Of a stretch of 64,000 bases of DNA, positions 52,441 through 61,744 are shown piece by piece. The stretch covers positions 62,001 to 126,000 of the forward strand of contig JAQVCP010000001.1 of the NCBI GenBank assembly GCA_028689735.1, written 5' to 3'. Every line of letters begins with the position of its first letter. Position 1 is the stretch's first letter. A program made the position numbers and the translations under genes. This stretch comes from Hespellia sp. (lineage in GTDB: Bacteria > Bacillota > Clostridia > Lachnospirales > Lachnospiraceae). The notes beneath the pieces are model-generated. The model worked only from the letters and a program-made list of their open reading frames with translations. It ran no database searches and was not told the origin of the DNA.

Positions 52441-53721
52441 TTACAATATCTCATTAATCTGCTCTGTTGATGTTTTCATTGCCTCTTCTGCAGTAATCTC
52501 TCCTGAGAGTGCAAGTTGAATCTGCTCGTACATAATCTGTCTGATTTGTGATATCTGTGGAATGACCGGTAATGGCTCACCATACTTAACTGCCTCTGCC
52601 AGGTTCTTCAATAATGGATCGCTCACATATTTTTCATTTGTCTCCATAGATTTTCTTGCTGAAAATGTTGTTGAATATTCTACTGAAATTTCTGGTGATG
52701 CTAGAAATTCTGCCAGCAACCATGCTGCATCCGGATTTTTCGTATTTGCAGAAATTGCTGTGCTCCATCCGGCAAAGATTGTCTTTCTCTCAGCACCTTC
52801 AAATGTTGGTAACAGGGAGGTTCCCATATTCAAGTTTGAATTGAGCTCTTCAAGAGCCGCAATATCATAAGCACCGGACATAAAGGATGCCACTTTTCCT
52901 TCGCTGAACAGGACACGTCCTGCTGCATTGTCATTTTCCATGATGCTTTCTGGTACAACACCATGCTTCTGATACAGATCCACAAAGAAATTGGCTGCCT
53001 TAATCGCTTCTTCTGAATCAAGGGTACATTTTGTATTATCTTCGTTCAAGATACTTCCACCGCTGCACAAAATCATATTTGTCAATTGATAAGATGTATT
53101 CCCCCATTCGCCTCCAGGAATTGCAATTCCCTTTGCGGCTCCTCCGCTCTGCTCCGTAATCTTCTGAGCAATTGGTAAAAACTCTTCCCAGGTTTCTGGC
53201 ATTTCTTCATATCCTGCTTTTTTAAATAGATCCACATTATAGAACATACCATGAGTTTCTGCTCTGTAAGGCAAAGCATATACAGAATCATTTACCGTGA
53301 CTCCTGTCTGCGCCCCATCATAGAAATCGCTCATATCAAAATTGTTCTCGTCAATATATTTATCAAGGTTCAGCAGTCCTTCTGCGGTCGCATAGGTAGA
53401 CACCCACTCATTGTTAATGCTTAGCAGATCTGCACTGCTGCCTCCTGTCAATGCCGTCAAATATTTATCTGTCATACCATCGATTGGGAAAAATTCTACG
53501 TTAACCTTTATGTTAGGGTACTCTTCGTTAAACTTATCTATCAGCCCAGGTGTAATATTTTCATTCCAGGACGCATCCCATAAAGTTAGCTCTGCACTGA
53601 TCTCCTCAGGATTTTCTATCTTCCCCCCCTCTGCTTTTTCTTCTTTCGCTCCACATCCTGCAAGTGTGCCAAGAACCATTGTTCCGGCAAGTAATAAACT
53701 TAGAATCTTCTTCGCTTTCAT
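52441..53721 (-). CDS. Extracellular solute-binding lipoprotein, family 1
   Basis: The 426-residue protein has a lipoprotein signal (TLAGCGAKE, Cys about 24) and the type II binding-protein fold of the MalE/UgpB group: AELTLWDASWNENITPGLIDKFNEEYPNI, LTGGSSADLLSINNEW, VYALPYRAETHGMFYNVDLFKKAGYEEMPETWEEF, FSEGKVASFMSGAYD, and WLLAEFLASPEI. It captures an oligosaccharide or glycoside outside the membrane for the two permeases. The ATG at 53721 has GGAGGAGAAAG before it. Its promoter and a probable repressor site are just upstream. Confidence 0.94.
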   Translation of the reverse strand: MKAKKILSLLLAGTMVLGTLAGCGAKEEKAEGGKIENPEEISAELTLWDASWNENITPGLIDKFNEEYPNIKVNVEFFPIDGMTDKYLTALTGGSSADLLSINNEWVSTYATAEGLLNLDKYIDENNFDMSDFYDGAQTGVTVNDSVYALPYRAETHGMFYNVDLFKKAGYEEMPETWEEFLPIAQKITEQSGGAAKGIAIPGGEWGNTSYQLTNMILCSGGSILNEDNTKCTLDSEEAIKAANFFVDLYQKHGVVPESIMENDNAAGRVLFSEGKVASFMSGAYDIAALEELNSNLNMGTSLLPTFEGAERKTIFAGWSTAISANTKNPDAAWLLAEFLASPEISVEYSTTFSARKSMETNEKYVSDPLLKNLAEAVKYGEPLPVIPQISQIRQIMYEQIQLALSGEITAEEAMKTSTEQINEIL

Positions 53722-53764
53722 CTTTCTCCTCCATTTTTTGATTGTTGTCATTTGTTAGTTGTTA

Positions 53765-53777
53765 CTTGTATTACAGG
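53765..53777. promoter_or_regulatory. GntR operator in the importer promoter
   Basis: On the minus strand CCTGTAATACAAG matches the FadR-type TNGTNNNACNA pattern apart from one end base. It starts about ten bases after the -10 box, a position where a bound repressor blocks transcription. Confidence 0.55.
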
Positions 53778-53786
53778 TATGAGCAA

Positions 53787-53815
53787 AATATATCATGTAT
53801 TGATTATAATGTCAA
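53787..53815 (-). promoter_or_regulatory. Promoter of the binding-protein/permease operon
   Basis: TTGACA (53815-53810), a 17-base spacer and TATATT (53792-53787) on the minus strand. Confidence 0.75.
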
Positions 53816-53875
53816 TATTTCTTGATTAAAAAGGTTATTTTTGTGCATTTCTTCTATTTTATTTCAAAAAAATCG

Positions 53876-54571
53876 TCACATTTTATTTTCAAACGATTCA
53901 ATATTTTTTTCTATATGCTCTTTCATCATTTCTACAGCCTTGTCTTCGTCATGTTCTTCTATCGCCTGTATCATCTGTTCATGATAATAAATTCCATTTT
54001 CACAGCCCATTTTATCGATAACTTCCTTCATAGAATTCTCCAGTACATCGCGTAAAATACTATTTGTTTTCACAATGAGTGGGTTTTTCGTAATCTGAGC
54101 AATCTTAAAATGGAAATCCAGATCAGCTTCACTAAATCCTTGCAGATCCATACTATTTTTGCAGAGAATCATTCTTTCTAATACTTTTTTAAGAGATGCA
54201 ATATCCTCGTCATCTGCCCTGCGTGCTGCTAGTCTGATACATGCGGTCTCAATCATCTGTCTGAATTCAAATACCTGCAGAGATGACTGATCTCCCAGAT
54301 ACATCGCTGGTATCAAAGCATTCATACTGTCTCCCACATCAAGTACCTTTACAAAAGAACCTTCTCCTAACCGGGTCTCCAAAAGCCCTAACGCATTCAA
54401 TTTCTGCAGCGCCTGTCTGACAGTAATTCTACTGACCTGAAACATCTCTGCCAGTTCATTCTCTGACGGAATCTTTTCCCCCGGAGACCACTCTCCATTT
54501 ATCAACATCTGTTTCAGCTGTTCAAAGACCTGCTCTCCCACATTTACTTTCTCAATTGGTTTAATTCTCAT
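53876..54571 (-). CDS. GntR-family regulator, FCD/FadR subfamily
   Basis: The 231-residue regulator has an N-terminal winged helix (GEKIPSENELAEMFQVSRITVRQALQKLNALGLLETR) and a C-terminal all-helical FCD domain with metal-binding residues expected in the DLDFHFKI (Asp/His) and later YHEQMIQAI (His) stretches. FCD regulators sense organic acids or sugar acids. The ATG at 54571 has AGGAGG eight bases upstream, better than 54577. Sites TTGTAATACAA are found in its own promoter and the next operon, so it probably represses the glycoside cluster and itself. Confidence 0.93.
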   Translation of the reverse strand: MRIKPIEKVNVGEQVFEQLKQMLINGEWSPGEKIPSENELAEMFQVSRITVRQALQKLNALGLLETRLGEGSFVKVLDVGDSMNALIPAMYLGDQSSLQVFEFRQMIETACIRLAARRADDEDIASLKKVLERMILCKNSMDLQGFSEADLDFHFKIAQITKNPLIVKTNSILRDVLENSMKEVIDKMGCENGIYYHEQMIQAIEEHDEDKAVEMMKEHIEKNIESFENKM

Positions 54572-54609
54572 TCTCATTTCCTCCTGCCAATATTTTCCAG
54601 AGGTTGTAT

Positions 54610-54622
54610 GTTGTAATACAAC
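54610..54622. promoter_or_regulatory. GntR autoregulatory operator
   Basis: GTTGTAATACAAC is a perfect 13-bp palindrome with the FadR-type core TNGTNNNACNA. It lies about 15 bases downstream of the regulator gene's -10 box. Confidence 0.6.
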
Positions 54623-54636
54623 TATCCTCTTATTAA

Positions 54637-54665
54637 ATTATTATCTATTTTTTTGCATTTGTCAA
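54637..54665 (-). promoter_or_regulatory. Promoter of the GntR regulator gene
   Basis: TTGACA (54665-54660), 17 bases and AATAAT (54642-54637) on the minus strand. Confidence 0.65.
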
Positions 54666-54792
54666 TATGTTATTGCTACTTTCTCACGCCTTTACCAATA
54701 TAACTTTTTACTGACAAATTTATGGTCCTAAGACTGGTAAATTTAGACCAGTATTCTTTCTTTTATTTTATCCTCTTACAAATTAGATTTAT

Positions 54793-54832
54793 AAAAAACT
54801 CCGATGAAAATTGTAATCATCTGAGTTTTTTA
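54793..54832. terminator. Hairpin with T run upstream of the toxin locus
   Basis: AAAAAACTC and GAGTTTTTT arms with GATG/TCATC pairing inside form a terminator-like hairpin. It may end a transcript from the toxin side on the minus strand or act bidirectionally. Confidence 0.5.
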
Positions 54833-54849
54833 TTTACGCTATTTGGGGA

Positions 54850-54878
54850 TTAATTAAATACATGCCCCTTGTTATAAT
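54850..54878 (+). promoter_or_regulatory. Promoter of the toxin mRNA
   Basis: TTAATT (54850-54855), 17 bases and a consensus TATAAT (54873-54878). The -35 is weak. Transcription would start near 54885 and give a leader of about 160 nt. Confidence 0.45.
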
Positions 54879-54884
54879 CTGCTC

Positions 54885-55044
54885 ATAGGTGCCACCAAAG
54901 CGGTAGGCGGTTAATCCTTCAACAGAGGTTGCTAAGTGCCAGTGGCACTTGTTCAGCAACGACCGAAGTGAAACGTAGACCTGTGACCCTCTGATTACAT
55001 AGAAATCCTCAGCCAGTCTGACGGAAATCTTACTAAAGTAGGGG
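54885..55044 (+). other. Long structured 5' leader of the toxin mRNA
   Basis: The leader contains the hairpin GTTGCT..AGTGCC/GGCACT..AGCAAC at about 54927-54961 and little coding sense on this strand. Long folded leaders that hide the start codon are usual in type I toxin mRNAs. On the opposite strand it gives a 116-codon open frame judged spurious. Confidence 0.4.
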
Positions 55045-55146
55045 ATGCCAATGTTGACACTTGAAGGTCTGATTGCAGTTATCAGCTTATGCTTAACTGC
55101 TTTTGGACTCGGATATTCCATCGGGAGTAACAAGACACAAAAATAG
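55045..55146 (+). CDS. Small hydrophobic peptide, probable holin-like type I toxin
   Basis: The frame encodes 33 residues from 55045, or 31 from the ATG at 55051 that has AGGGG six bases upstream. The peptide begins MLTLEGLIAVISLCLTAF, continues as one membrane helix and ends with the polar SNKTQK. This is the pattern of the putative holin-like toxin family (Hol_Tox) of Firmicutes: a short N-terminal segment, one helix, a charged tail and a stop followed by a C-rich CCGCCC. A strong promoter faces it on the other strand (55234-55262), as expected for an antisense RNA antitoxin. Overproduction would be expected to damage the membrane. Assignment is by family pattern and context. Confidence 0.6.
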   Translation: MPMLTLEGLIAVISLCLTAFGLGYSIGSNKTQK

Positions 55147-55232
55147 CCGCCCACGTCTGGTAAACTAAGCAGCATTTTTGTCAAACTATTTTATTTGGAG
55201 TGACCGTCTATCGGTAGCACTCTCTCTATAAA
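55147..55232 (-). ncRNA. Probable antisense RNA antitoxin
   Basis: A transcript from the promoter at 55234-55262 would start near 55227, carry the GAGTG/CACTC hairpin (55198-55222) at its 5' end and run into the 3' part of the toxin gene. Its 3' end is not clear. This is inferred from the promoter and from the usual organisation of type I systems. Confidence 0.4.
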
Positions 55233-55233
55233 C

Positions 55234-55262
55234 AGATTATCACTAAGAACTGAATATGTCAA
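55234..55262 (-). promoter_or_regulatory. Antisense promoter facing the toxin gene
   Basis: TTGACA (55262-55257), exactly 17 bases and TAATCT (55239-55234) on the minus strand. Confidence 0.6.
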
Positions 55263-55308
55263 ATCAATCCCTCCAATGAATAGCATCATTCATTGGAGGG
55301 ATTGATTT
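55261..55308. repeat. Perfect 21-bp inverted repeat
   Basis: Arms 55261-55281 and 55288-55308 are perfectly complementary around a six-base loop AGCATC. It borders the antisense promoter. It could be a terminator, a protein site or the trace of a small palindromic element. Confidence 0.6.
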
Positions 55309-55355
55309 ATGGCACTGTTTTAGTACTGTTCACTGCATTTTCAATAGTTTCAAGT

Positions 55356-55390
55356 TTAAAAAGGCTCCTAGGAAAAACCCTAGAAGCCTT
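55356..55390 (-). terminator. Terminator of the str operon
   Basis: AAGGCTTCTAGG and CCTAGGAGCC arms on the minus strand with a T-rich loop are followed by TTTTT, 23 bp after tuf. Confidence 0.8.
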
Positions 55391-55412
55391 GATTTTACTA
55401 CATTTTTCAATA

Positions 55413-56600
55413 TTATTCGATTACAGTAGCAACACGACCTGAACCTACAGTACGTCCACCTTCACGGATAGCAAATGTAAGACCCTGCTCCATAGCGATT
55501 GGATGAATCAGTTCGATTGTCATCTCTACGTTATCTCCAGGCATACACATCTCTACACCATCTGGTAAGTTACAAACACCTGTTACGTCTGTTGTTCTGA
55601 AGTAGAACTGTGGACGATAGTTGTTGAAGAATGGTGTATGACGGCCACCTTCATCTTTTGTTAATACATAAACCTGTGCTGTAAATTTTGTGTGGCATGT
55701 TACTGTACCTGGTTTAGCAAGAACCTGTCCTCTTTCGATTTCAGTTCTCTGAATACCACGAAGTAATGCACCGATGTTATCTCCAGCCTGAGCCTCATCA
55801 AGAAGCTTACGGAACATCTCGATACCTGTTACAACAGTTTTCTTGATTTCTTCGTGAATACCAACGATCTCAACTTCCTCATTTACATGAAGAACTCCAC
55901 GCTCTACTCTACCTGTAGCAACTGTTCCACGACCTGTGATTGTGAAGATATCCTCGATAGGCATAAGGAATGGCTGATCTGTAGCACGCTGTGGGTCTGG
56001 AATGAAGCTATCAACAGCATCCATAAGTTCCATGATCTTGTCTCCCCATTCTCCGTTAGGATCTTCAAGAGCTTTTAAAGCAGATCCTTTGATGATCGGG
56101 CAATCTTCGAATTCATATTCTTCAAGTACTTCTGTGATTTCCATTTCTACTAATTCAAGAAGTTCTTCATCATCTACCATGTCACATTTGTTCATGAATA
56201 CTACGATGTAAGGTACACCTACCTGACGAGAAAGCAGAATATGCTCTTTTGTCTGAGCCATAACACCATCAGTAGCAGCAACTACAAGGATAGCACCATC
56301 CATCTGTGCAGCACCTGTAATCATGTTCTTTACATAATCGGCATGTCCTGGGCAGTCAACGTGTGCATAGTGACGTTTGTCTGTCTCATACTCAACGTGA
56401 GCTGTAGAGATTGTGATACCACGCTCTCTTTCCTCTGGAGCTTTATCGATGTTAGCGAAATCTACTTCTTTGTTACCTGCAACTCTAGCTGCTAAAGTTT
56501 TTGTAATAGCTGCTGTTAAAGTTGTTTTACCGTGGTCAACGTGTCCGATGGTACCGATATTACAATGCGGTTTGGTTCTTTCAAATTTTTCCTTTGCCAT
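55413..56600 (-). CDS. tuf: Elongation factor Tu
   Basis: The 395-residue GTPase brings aminoacyl-tRNA to the ribosome. It has [32 protein letters not shown] (P-loop GHVDHGKT), the switch residues [37 protein letters not shown], and the C-terminal domains ending in [14 protein letters not shown]. It lies 145 bp after fusA and is the last gene of the str operon. Confidence 0.98.
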   Translation of the reverse strand: MAKEKFERTKPHCNIGTIGHVDHGKTTLTAAITKTLAARVAGNKEVDFANIDKAPEERERGITISTAHVEYETDKRHYAHVDCPGHADYVKNMITGAAQMDGAILVVAATDGVMAQTKEHILLSRQVGVPYIVVFMNKCDMVDDEELLELVEMEITEVLEEYEFEDCPIIKGSALKALEDPNGEWGDKIMELMDAVDSFIPDPQRATDQPFLMPIEDIFTITGRGTVATGRVERGVLHVNEEVEIVGIHEEIKKTVVTGIEMFRKLLDEAQAGDNIGALLRGIQRTEIERGQVLAKPGTVTCHTKFTAQVYVLTKDEGGRHTPFFNNYRPQFYFRTTDVTGVCNLPDGVEMCMPGDNVEMTIELIHPIAMEQGLTFAIREGGRTVGSGRVATVIE

Positions 56601-56745
56601 TTTGAAAATCCTCCTTAATTTATCGCCCGATTACGGGCATCTTATTTGTTTTTAAGTTTACTCGGCTAAGACTGATTATATTTCAAATCATATCGTTTTT
56701 CAAGCCTTTTCCTAAAAAATGTTGGCTAATTGGTAATTCCACAGA

Positions 56746-58863
56746 TTATGCGTCTTTACCAGATAAAACCTTTTCCTGAACTGACTTTGGTACTTGCTCG
56801 TAGCTCTCAAAGAACATAGAGTAGTTACCACGTCCCTGTGTTCTGGAACGTAAATCTGTTGAGTATCCGAACATCTCTGAAAGTGGAACAAACGCTCTGA
56901 CGATTTTACCACCGCCAAGGTCATCCATACCTTCGATACGTCCACGACGTGAGTTGATATCACCAATGATATCTCCCATATACTCTTCCGGCATTGTTAC
57001 TTCAACCTTCATGATTGGCTCAAGAAGTGCTGGAGAAGCCTGTTTCATAGCATCCTTGAATGCTAATGATCCGGCAATGTGGAATGCCATCTCGTTTGAA
57101 TCGACTTCATGGTAAGATCCATCATATACAGTCGCTTTGACACCTACTACCGGGAATCCTCCCAAGATACCAGATTTCATTGCTTCTTCGATACCTTCGC
57201 CTACAGCTGGGATGTATTCCTTAGGAATAGCTCCACCTACAACTTTGGACTCGAATAAATATGTCTCTTCACCATTGACATCCATTGGTTCAAACTTAAC
57301 TTTACAATGTCCGTACTGTCCACGTCCACCAGACTGTTTCGCGTACTTGCTGTCAACATCAACTGGCTTTGTGAATGATTCTTTGTATGCTACCTGAGGA
57401 GCACCAACATTTGCCTCTACTTTGAATTCACGTAAAAGTCTGTCTACGATGATTTCAAGATGAAGCTCACCCATTCCGGCGATGATTGTCTGACCTGTTT
57501 CATGGTTTGTATGAGCACGGAATGTTGGATCTTCTTCTGCAAGTTTTGCCAAAGATTCACCAAGTTTACCCTGAGAAGCTTTTGTCTTAGGCTCGATAGC
57601 GAGCTCGATTACTGGCTCTGGGAATTCCATTGACTCTAAGATAACTGGAGCTTTTTCATCACAGATGGTATCACCTGTTGTAGTATTCTTGAATCCGATT
57701 GCTGCTGCAATGTCTCCTGCATATACTTTGTCAAGCTCTTCTCTCTTATTAGCGTGCATCTGTAAGATACGTCCAACACGCTCTTTTTTGTTCTTTGTAG
57801 CGTTGAGTACATAAGATCCTGAGTTAACTGATCCGGAGTAAACTCTGAAGTAAGCAAGCTTACCTACAAATGGGTCAGTCATAATCTTGAATGCCAAAGC
57901 TGAGAATGGTTCTTCATCTGAAGAATGTCTTACAACTTCGTTACCATCTTCATCAACACCCTCAATAGCAGGGATATCTGTTGGAGCCGGCATGAATTCA
58001 AGAACAGCATCTAATAATTTCTGTACGCCCTTGTTTCTATAAGCTGTACCACAGCAAACAGGAACCGCTGTACATTCGCAAGTTCCCTTACGAAGTGCTG
58101 CCTTAAGAGAATCGATAGATGGCTCTTCGCCTTCTAAGTATTCCATCATTAAGTCATCATCTAATTCACAGATCTTCTCCACCAATTCTGTGTGGTAAAG
58201 CTCTGCATCATCTTTCATATCATCAGGAATCTCTGTGATTGAAATGTCTTCGCCCTTTTCATCATTATAGATGTAAGCCTGCATCTCCATCAAATCAATA
58301 ATTCCCTTGAAGTCATCTTCTTTTCCAATTGGAATCTGAAGACAGATTGCATTTTTACCGAGTCTTGTCTTAATCTGTTCAACAGCTCCGTAAAAATTCG
58401 CACCCAGGATGTCCATCTTGTTGATGAAAGCCATTCTTGGTACATTGTATGTGTCTGCCTGACGCCATACGTTCTCTGACTGTGGCTCAACACCACCCTT
58501 TGCACAGAAAACACCTACGGCACCATCAAGTACACGAAGTGAACGCTCAACCTCTACTGTAAAGTCAACGTGCCCTGGAGTATCGATGATGTTGATACGA
58601 TGCTCAAGCGCGCCCGACTTAGCCTTGTTCTGTTCCTGTAAAGTCCAGTGACAAGTTGTAGCGGCTGAAGTAATTGTAATACCTCTTTCCTGTTCCTGCT
58701 CCATCCAGTCCATGGTAGCAGTTCCTTCATGAGTATCACCAATCTTATAGTTAACACCGGTATAATAAAGAATACGCTCTGTCAATGTAGTCTTACCTGC
58801 ATCGATATGAGCCATAATACCGATATTTCTGGTTCTCTCTAATGGATATTCTCTTCCAGCCAA
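56746..58863 (-). CDS. fusA: Elongation factor G
   Basis: The 705-residue translocase GTPase has the P-loop [45 protein letters not shown], then domains II-V with [18 protein letters not shown] and [32 protein letters not shown]. Length and order are those of a housekeeping EF-G. It follows rpsG by 22 bp and precedes tuf. Confidence 0.98.
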   Translation of the reverse strand: MAGREYPLERTRNIGIMAHIDAGKTTLTERILYYTGVNYKIGDTHEGTATMDWMEQEQERGITITSAATTCHWTLQEQNKAKSGALEHRINIIDTPGHVDFTVEVERSLRVLDGAVGVFCAKGGVEPQSENVWRQADTYNVPRMAFINKMDILGANFYGAVEQIKTRLGKNAICLQIPIGKEDDFKGIIDLMEMQAYIYNDEKGEDISITEIPDDMKDDAELYHTELVEKICELDDDLMMEYLEGEEPSIDSLKAALRKGTCECTAVPVCCGTAYRNKGVQKLLDAVLEFMPAPTDIPAIEGVDEDGNEVVRHSSDEEPFSALAFKIMTDPFVGKLAYFRVYSGSVNSGSYVLNATKNKKERVGRILQMHANKREELDKVYAGDIAAAIGFKNTTTGDTICDEKAPVILESMEFPEPVIELAIEPKTKASQGKLGESLAKLAEEDPTFRAHTNHETGQTIIAGMGELHLEIIVDRLLREFKVEANVGAPQVAYKESFTKPVDVDSKYAKQSGGRGQYGHCKVKFEPMDVNGEETYLFESKVVGGAIPKEYIPAVGEGIEEAMKSGILGGFPVVGVKATVYDGSYHEVDSNEMAFHIAGSLAFKDAMKQASPALLEPIMKVEVTMPEEYMGDIIGDINSRRGRIEGMDDLGGGKIVRAFVPLSEMFGYSTDLRSRTQGRGNYSMFFESYEQVPKSVQEKVLSGKDA

Positions 58864-58885
58864 GATTTTTTCCTCCTAAATTTGT

Positions 58886-59404
<519 letters not shown>

Positions 59405-59538
59405 TCATCGGTACTCACATGTGTCTTTCTAATGATACTGTGTTCGTTGCTCGCGAGAGGAATATCTATATGTCCCGCAATTACGATAATCATAGTTCTG
59501 TTTGTGATACGATTTAACTTTTAGTTACAATTAAAATC

Positions 59539-59958
59539 CTATTTTGCGTCTTTCGGTCTCTTAGCACCGTATTTTGAACGCGCTTGTCTTCTCTTAGCGA
59601 CACCTGCTGTATCAAGGGTACCTCTTACGATATGATATCTTGTACCTGGTAAGTCCTTGATTCTTCCACCACGGATAAGAACAACACTATGTTCCTGAAG
59701 GTTGTGACCTTCTCCTGGAATATAACTTGTTACTTCGATACCGTTTGAAAGACGTACTCTGGCGATCTTTCTAAGAGCTGAGTTAGGCTTTTTAGGTGTA
59801 GCTGTCTTAACTGCTGTACATACTCCACGTTTCTGTGGTGCGGAAATATCAGTAGATCTTTTCTTAAGAGAGTTGAATCCCTTCTGAAGAGCTGGTGCTG
59901 TAGATTTCTTTACAGAAGTCTGACGTCCTTTTCTAACTAACTGGTTAAATGTTGGCAT
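59539..59958 (-). CDS. rpsL: 30S ribosomal protein S12
   Basis: The 139-residue protein starts at 59958 (AGGAGGTG upstream), giving [13 protein letters not shown]. It contains [32 protein letters not shown] with the streptomycin-related Lys, and [32 protein letters not shown]. It is the first gene of rpsL-rpsG-fusA-tuf. Confidence 0.98.
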   Translation of the reverse strand: MPTFNQLVRKGRQTSVKKSTAPALQKGFNSLKKRSTDISAPQKRGVCTAVKTATPKKPNSALRKIARVRLSNGIEVTSYIPGEGHNLQEHSVVLIRGGRIKDLPGTRYHIVRGTLDTAGVAKRRQARSKYGAKRPKDAK

Positions 59959-60045
59959 TTTTTTCACCTCCTATGATTATTTTTTGCGGTTTGTTTACCT
60001 GTTTCGGCGCACAAAGAGACTATGCCCTTTTGTGCACGCTAGATT

Positions 60046-60074
60046 ATTGTATTACGTGTAATAAAAAAAGTCAA
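60046..60074 (-). promoter_or_regulatory. Promoter of the str operon, overlapping the proS terminator
   Basis: On the minus strand TTGACT (60074-60069), 17 bases and TACAAT (60051-60046) precede rpsL. The -35 box lies inside the 3' arm of the proS terminator. A GCACAAA/TTTGTGC hairpin follows in the leader at about 60009-60036. Confidence 0.65.
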
Positions 60075-60095
60075 GGCAAACTTTGCCCTGACTTT
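60063..60095 (-). terminator. Terminator of proS
   Basis: AAAGTCAGGGCAAA and TTTGCCTTGACTTT on the minus strand pair with one mismatch and run into TTTTTTT, about 90 bp after proS. Confidence 0.75.
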
Positions 60096-60187
60096 GTATT
60101 TTTTTATAAAATATTTCAATTTTTCAGCTTCTGTAAAATGAATCCCTTACATTCTGTCCAATTGAACAGCAAAATGATACCGTCTCC

Positions 60188-61630
60188 CTAGTATGCTTTT
60201 CCCCAGTAAACCATGTGCTTCGCCGGTTTTCCACAGAAAACGCACTTGTCGGAAAGGCATTCCTGCTCTTCCGGAATACAGCGGGATGTTGCTCCGCCGG
60301 TGGCTGCTTTAATCTCTTCTTCACAGGCTTCCTCTCCGCACCACATTGCTTTGATGAATCCACGGTTCGTATTGAACTTCTCGTTCATCTCTTCTATTGT
60401 TGTAGCGGAACTGATATGTGAGTCAAGAAATGCTTTCGCTCTATCGAACATATCCTTCTGGATTGTCTCTAAAATGTCACCAAGCTTTGTCTCGATTTCA
60501 TCCATAGAAACGATGATCTTCTCACGGGTGTCTCTGCGTACAACCACAACCTGATTATTCTCAATATCCTTTGGCCCGATCTCGATGCGAGTCGGAATTC
60601 CAAGCATCTCCTGCTCACTGAATTTCCATCCCGGTCCTTTGTCTGAATCGTCAATGCCAACACGATATCCTGCTGCCTTCAGGCTATTCATCAATTCCGT
60701 TGCCTTATCAAGTACGCCTTCCTTATGTTGTGCAACCGGAATCACTCGCGTCTGAATCGGCGCGATTCTTGGCGGAAGTACCAGTCCACTGTCATCACCG
60801 TGTACCATAATGATTGCACCGATGATTCGGGTAGACAATCCCCAGGATGTCTCGTAGACACTGTGCAGCTCATTGTTCTTGTCCGCATACTTGATATCAA
60901 ATGCGTCTGCAAATGTATTCCCAAAGAAATGGCTCGTTCCTGACTGGAGTGCCTTCCCGTCATGCATCAAAGCTTCTATAGTATAAGTATCCTGAGCACC
61001 GGCAAACTTCTCACTCTCCGTCTTGCGTCCGGTCACCAGCGGAATTGCCAGGTCATCCTGCACAAAATCCTTGTAGACATTCAGCATGGTGATGGTACGC
61101 TCTTCTGCTTCTTCATAAGTCGCATGAATTGTATGGCCTTCCTGCCACAGGAATTCTCTGGAGCGGAGAAATGGACGGGTTGTCTTCTCCCAGCGCAACA
61201 CCGAACACCATTGGTTCCATACCTTTGGAAGATCACGATGGGACTGAACCGTCTTGCTCCAGTGGTCACAGAACAATGTCTCTGAAGTCGGGCGAATACA
61301 GAAACGCTCCTGCAGGGGCTCAAGTCCGCCATGTGTCACCCACGCCACTTCCGGCGCGAATCCTTCAATGTGATCCTTCTCTCTCTGCAGAAGGCTTTCC
61401 GGAATCAGCACCGGAAGATACACATTCTGTACCCCTGTCTCTTTAAATCTTCTATCTAAGTCAGCCTGGATATTCTCCCAGATTGCATAACCATTTGGTA
61501 AATAATTCAAACATCCTTTTACTCCGGAATAATCACATAACTTTGCCTCTCTTACCACATCGGTATACCACTGGGCAAAATCTTCTTCTCTTGAAGTAAT
61601 GGATTCTACTAATTTCTTTTCTTTCGCCAT
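60188..61630 (-). CDS. proS: Prolyl-tRNA synthetase (short archaeal/eukaryote-like form)
   Basis: The 480-residue class II enzyme charges tRNA-Pro. It lacks the large inserted editing domain of the bacterial form (about 565 residues) and has the short-form C-terminal extension with a zinc-like cluster ([43 protein letters not shown]). Motif 2 ([26 protein letters not shown]) and motif 3 ([22 protein letters not shown]) are intact. The ATG at 61630 has AAAGGAGAGAAG before it. No T-box leader was seen in the roughly 100-bp upstream gap. Confidence 0.96.
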   Translation of the reverse strand: MAKEKKLVESITSREEDFAQWYTDVVREAKLCDYSGVKGCLNYLPNGYAIWENIQADLDRRFKETGVQNVYLPVLIPESLLQREKDHIEGFAPEVAWVTHGGLEPLQERFCIRPTSETLFCDHWSKTVQSHRDLPKVWNQWCSVLRWEKTTRPFLRSREFLWQEGHTIHATYEEAEERTITMLNVYKDFVQDDLAIPLVTGRKTESEKFAGAQDTYTIEALMHDGKALQSGTSHFFGNTFADAFDIKYADKNNELHSVYETSWGLSTRIIGAIIMVHGDDSGLVLPPRIAPIQTRVIPVAQHKEGVLDKATELMNSLKAAGYRVGIDDSDKGPGWKFSEQEMLGIPTRIEIGPKDIENNQVVVVRRDTREKIIVSMDEIETKLGDILETIQKDMFDRAKAFLDSHISSATTIEEMNEKFNTNRGFIKAMWCGEEACEEEIKAATGGATSRCIPEEQECLSDKCVFCGKPAKHMVYWGKAY

Positions 61631-61744
61631 CTTCTTCTCTCCTTTTCGACCCCGACGTACCGTCACATCTTCGTTCAGCACCCTGTGCCAGCAGCAAATG
61701 TATTCTATATCAGGTCAGATAATTTCAATTTTATCCAAATCTGT

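Noticed and set aside
54834-55184. 116-codon open frame on the minus strand over the toxin locus
   Set aside because: It is the complement of the structured toxin leader and gene, has no ribosome site, and its composition looks like translated RNA hairpins. Such frames are often annotated in this family by mistake.
61631-61744. T-box leader for proS
   Set aside because: The gap is only about 114 bp and shows neither the T-box sequence nor an antiterminator fold.
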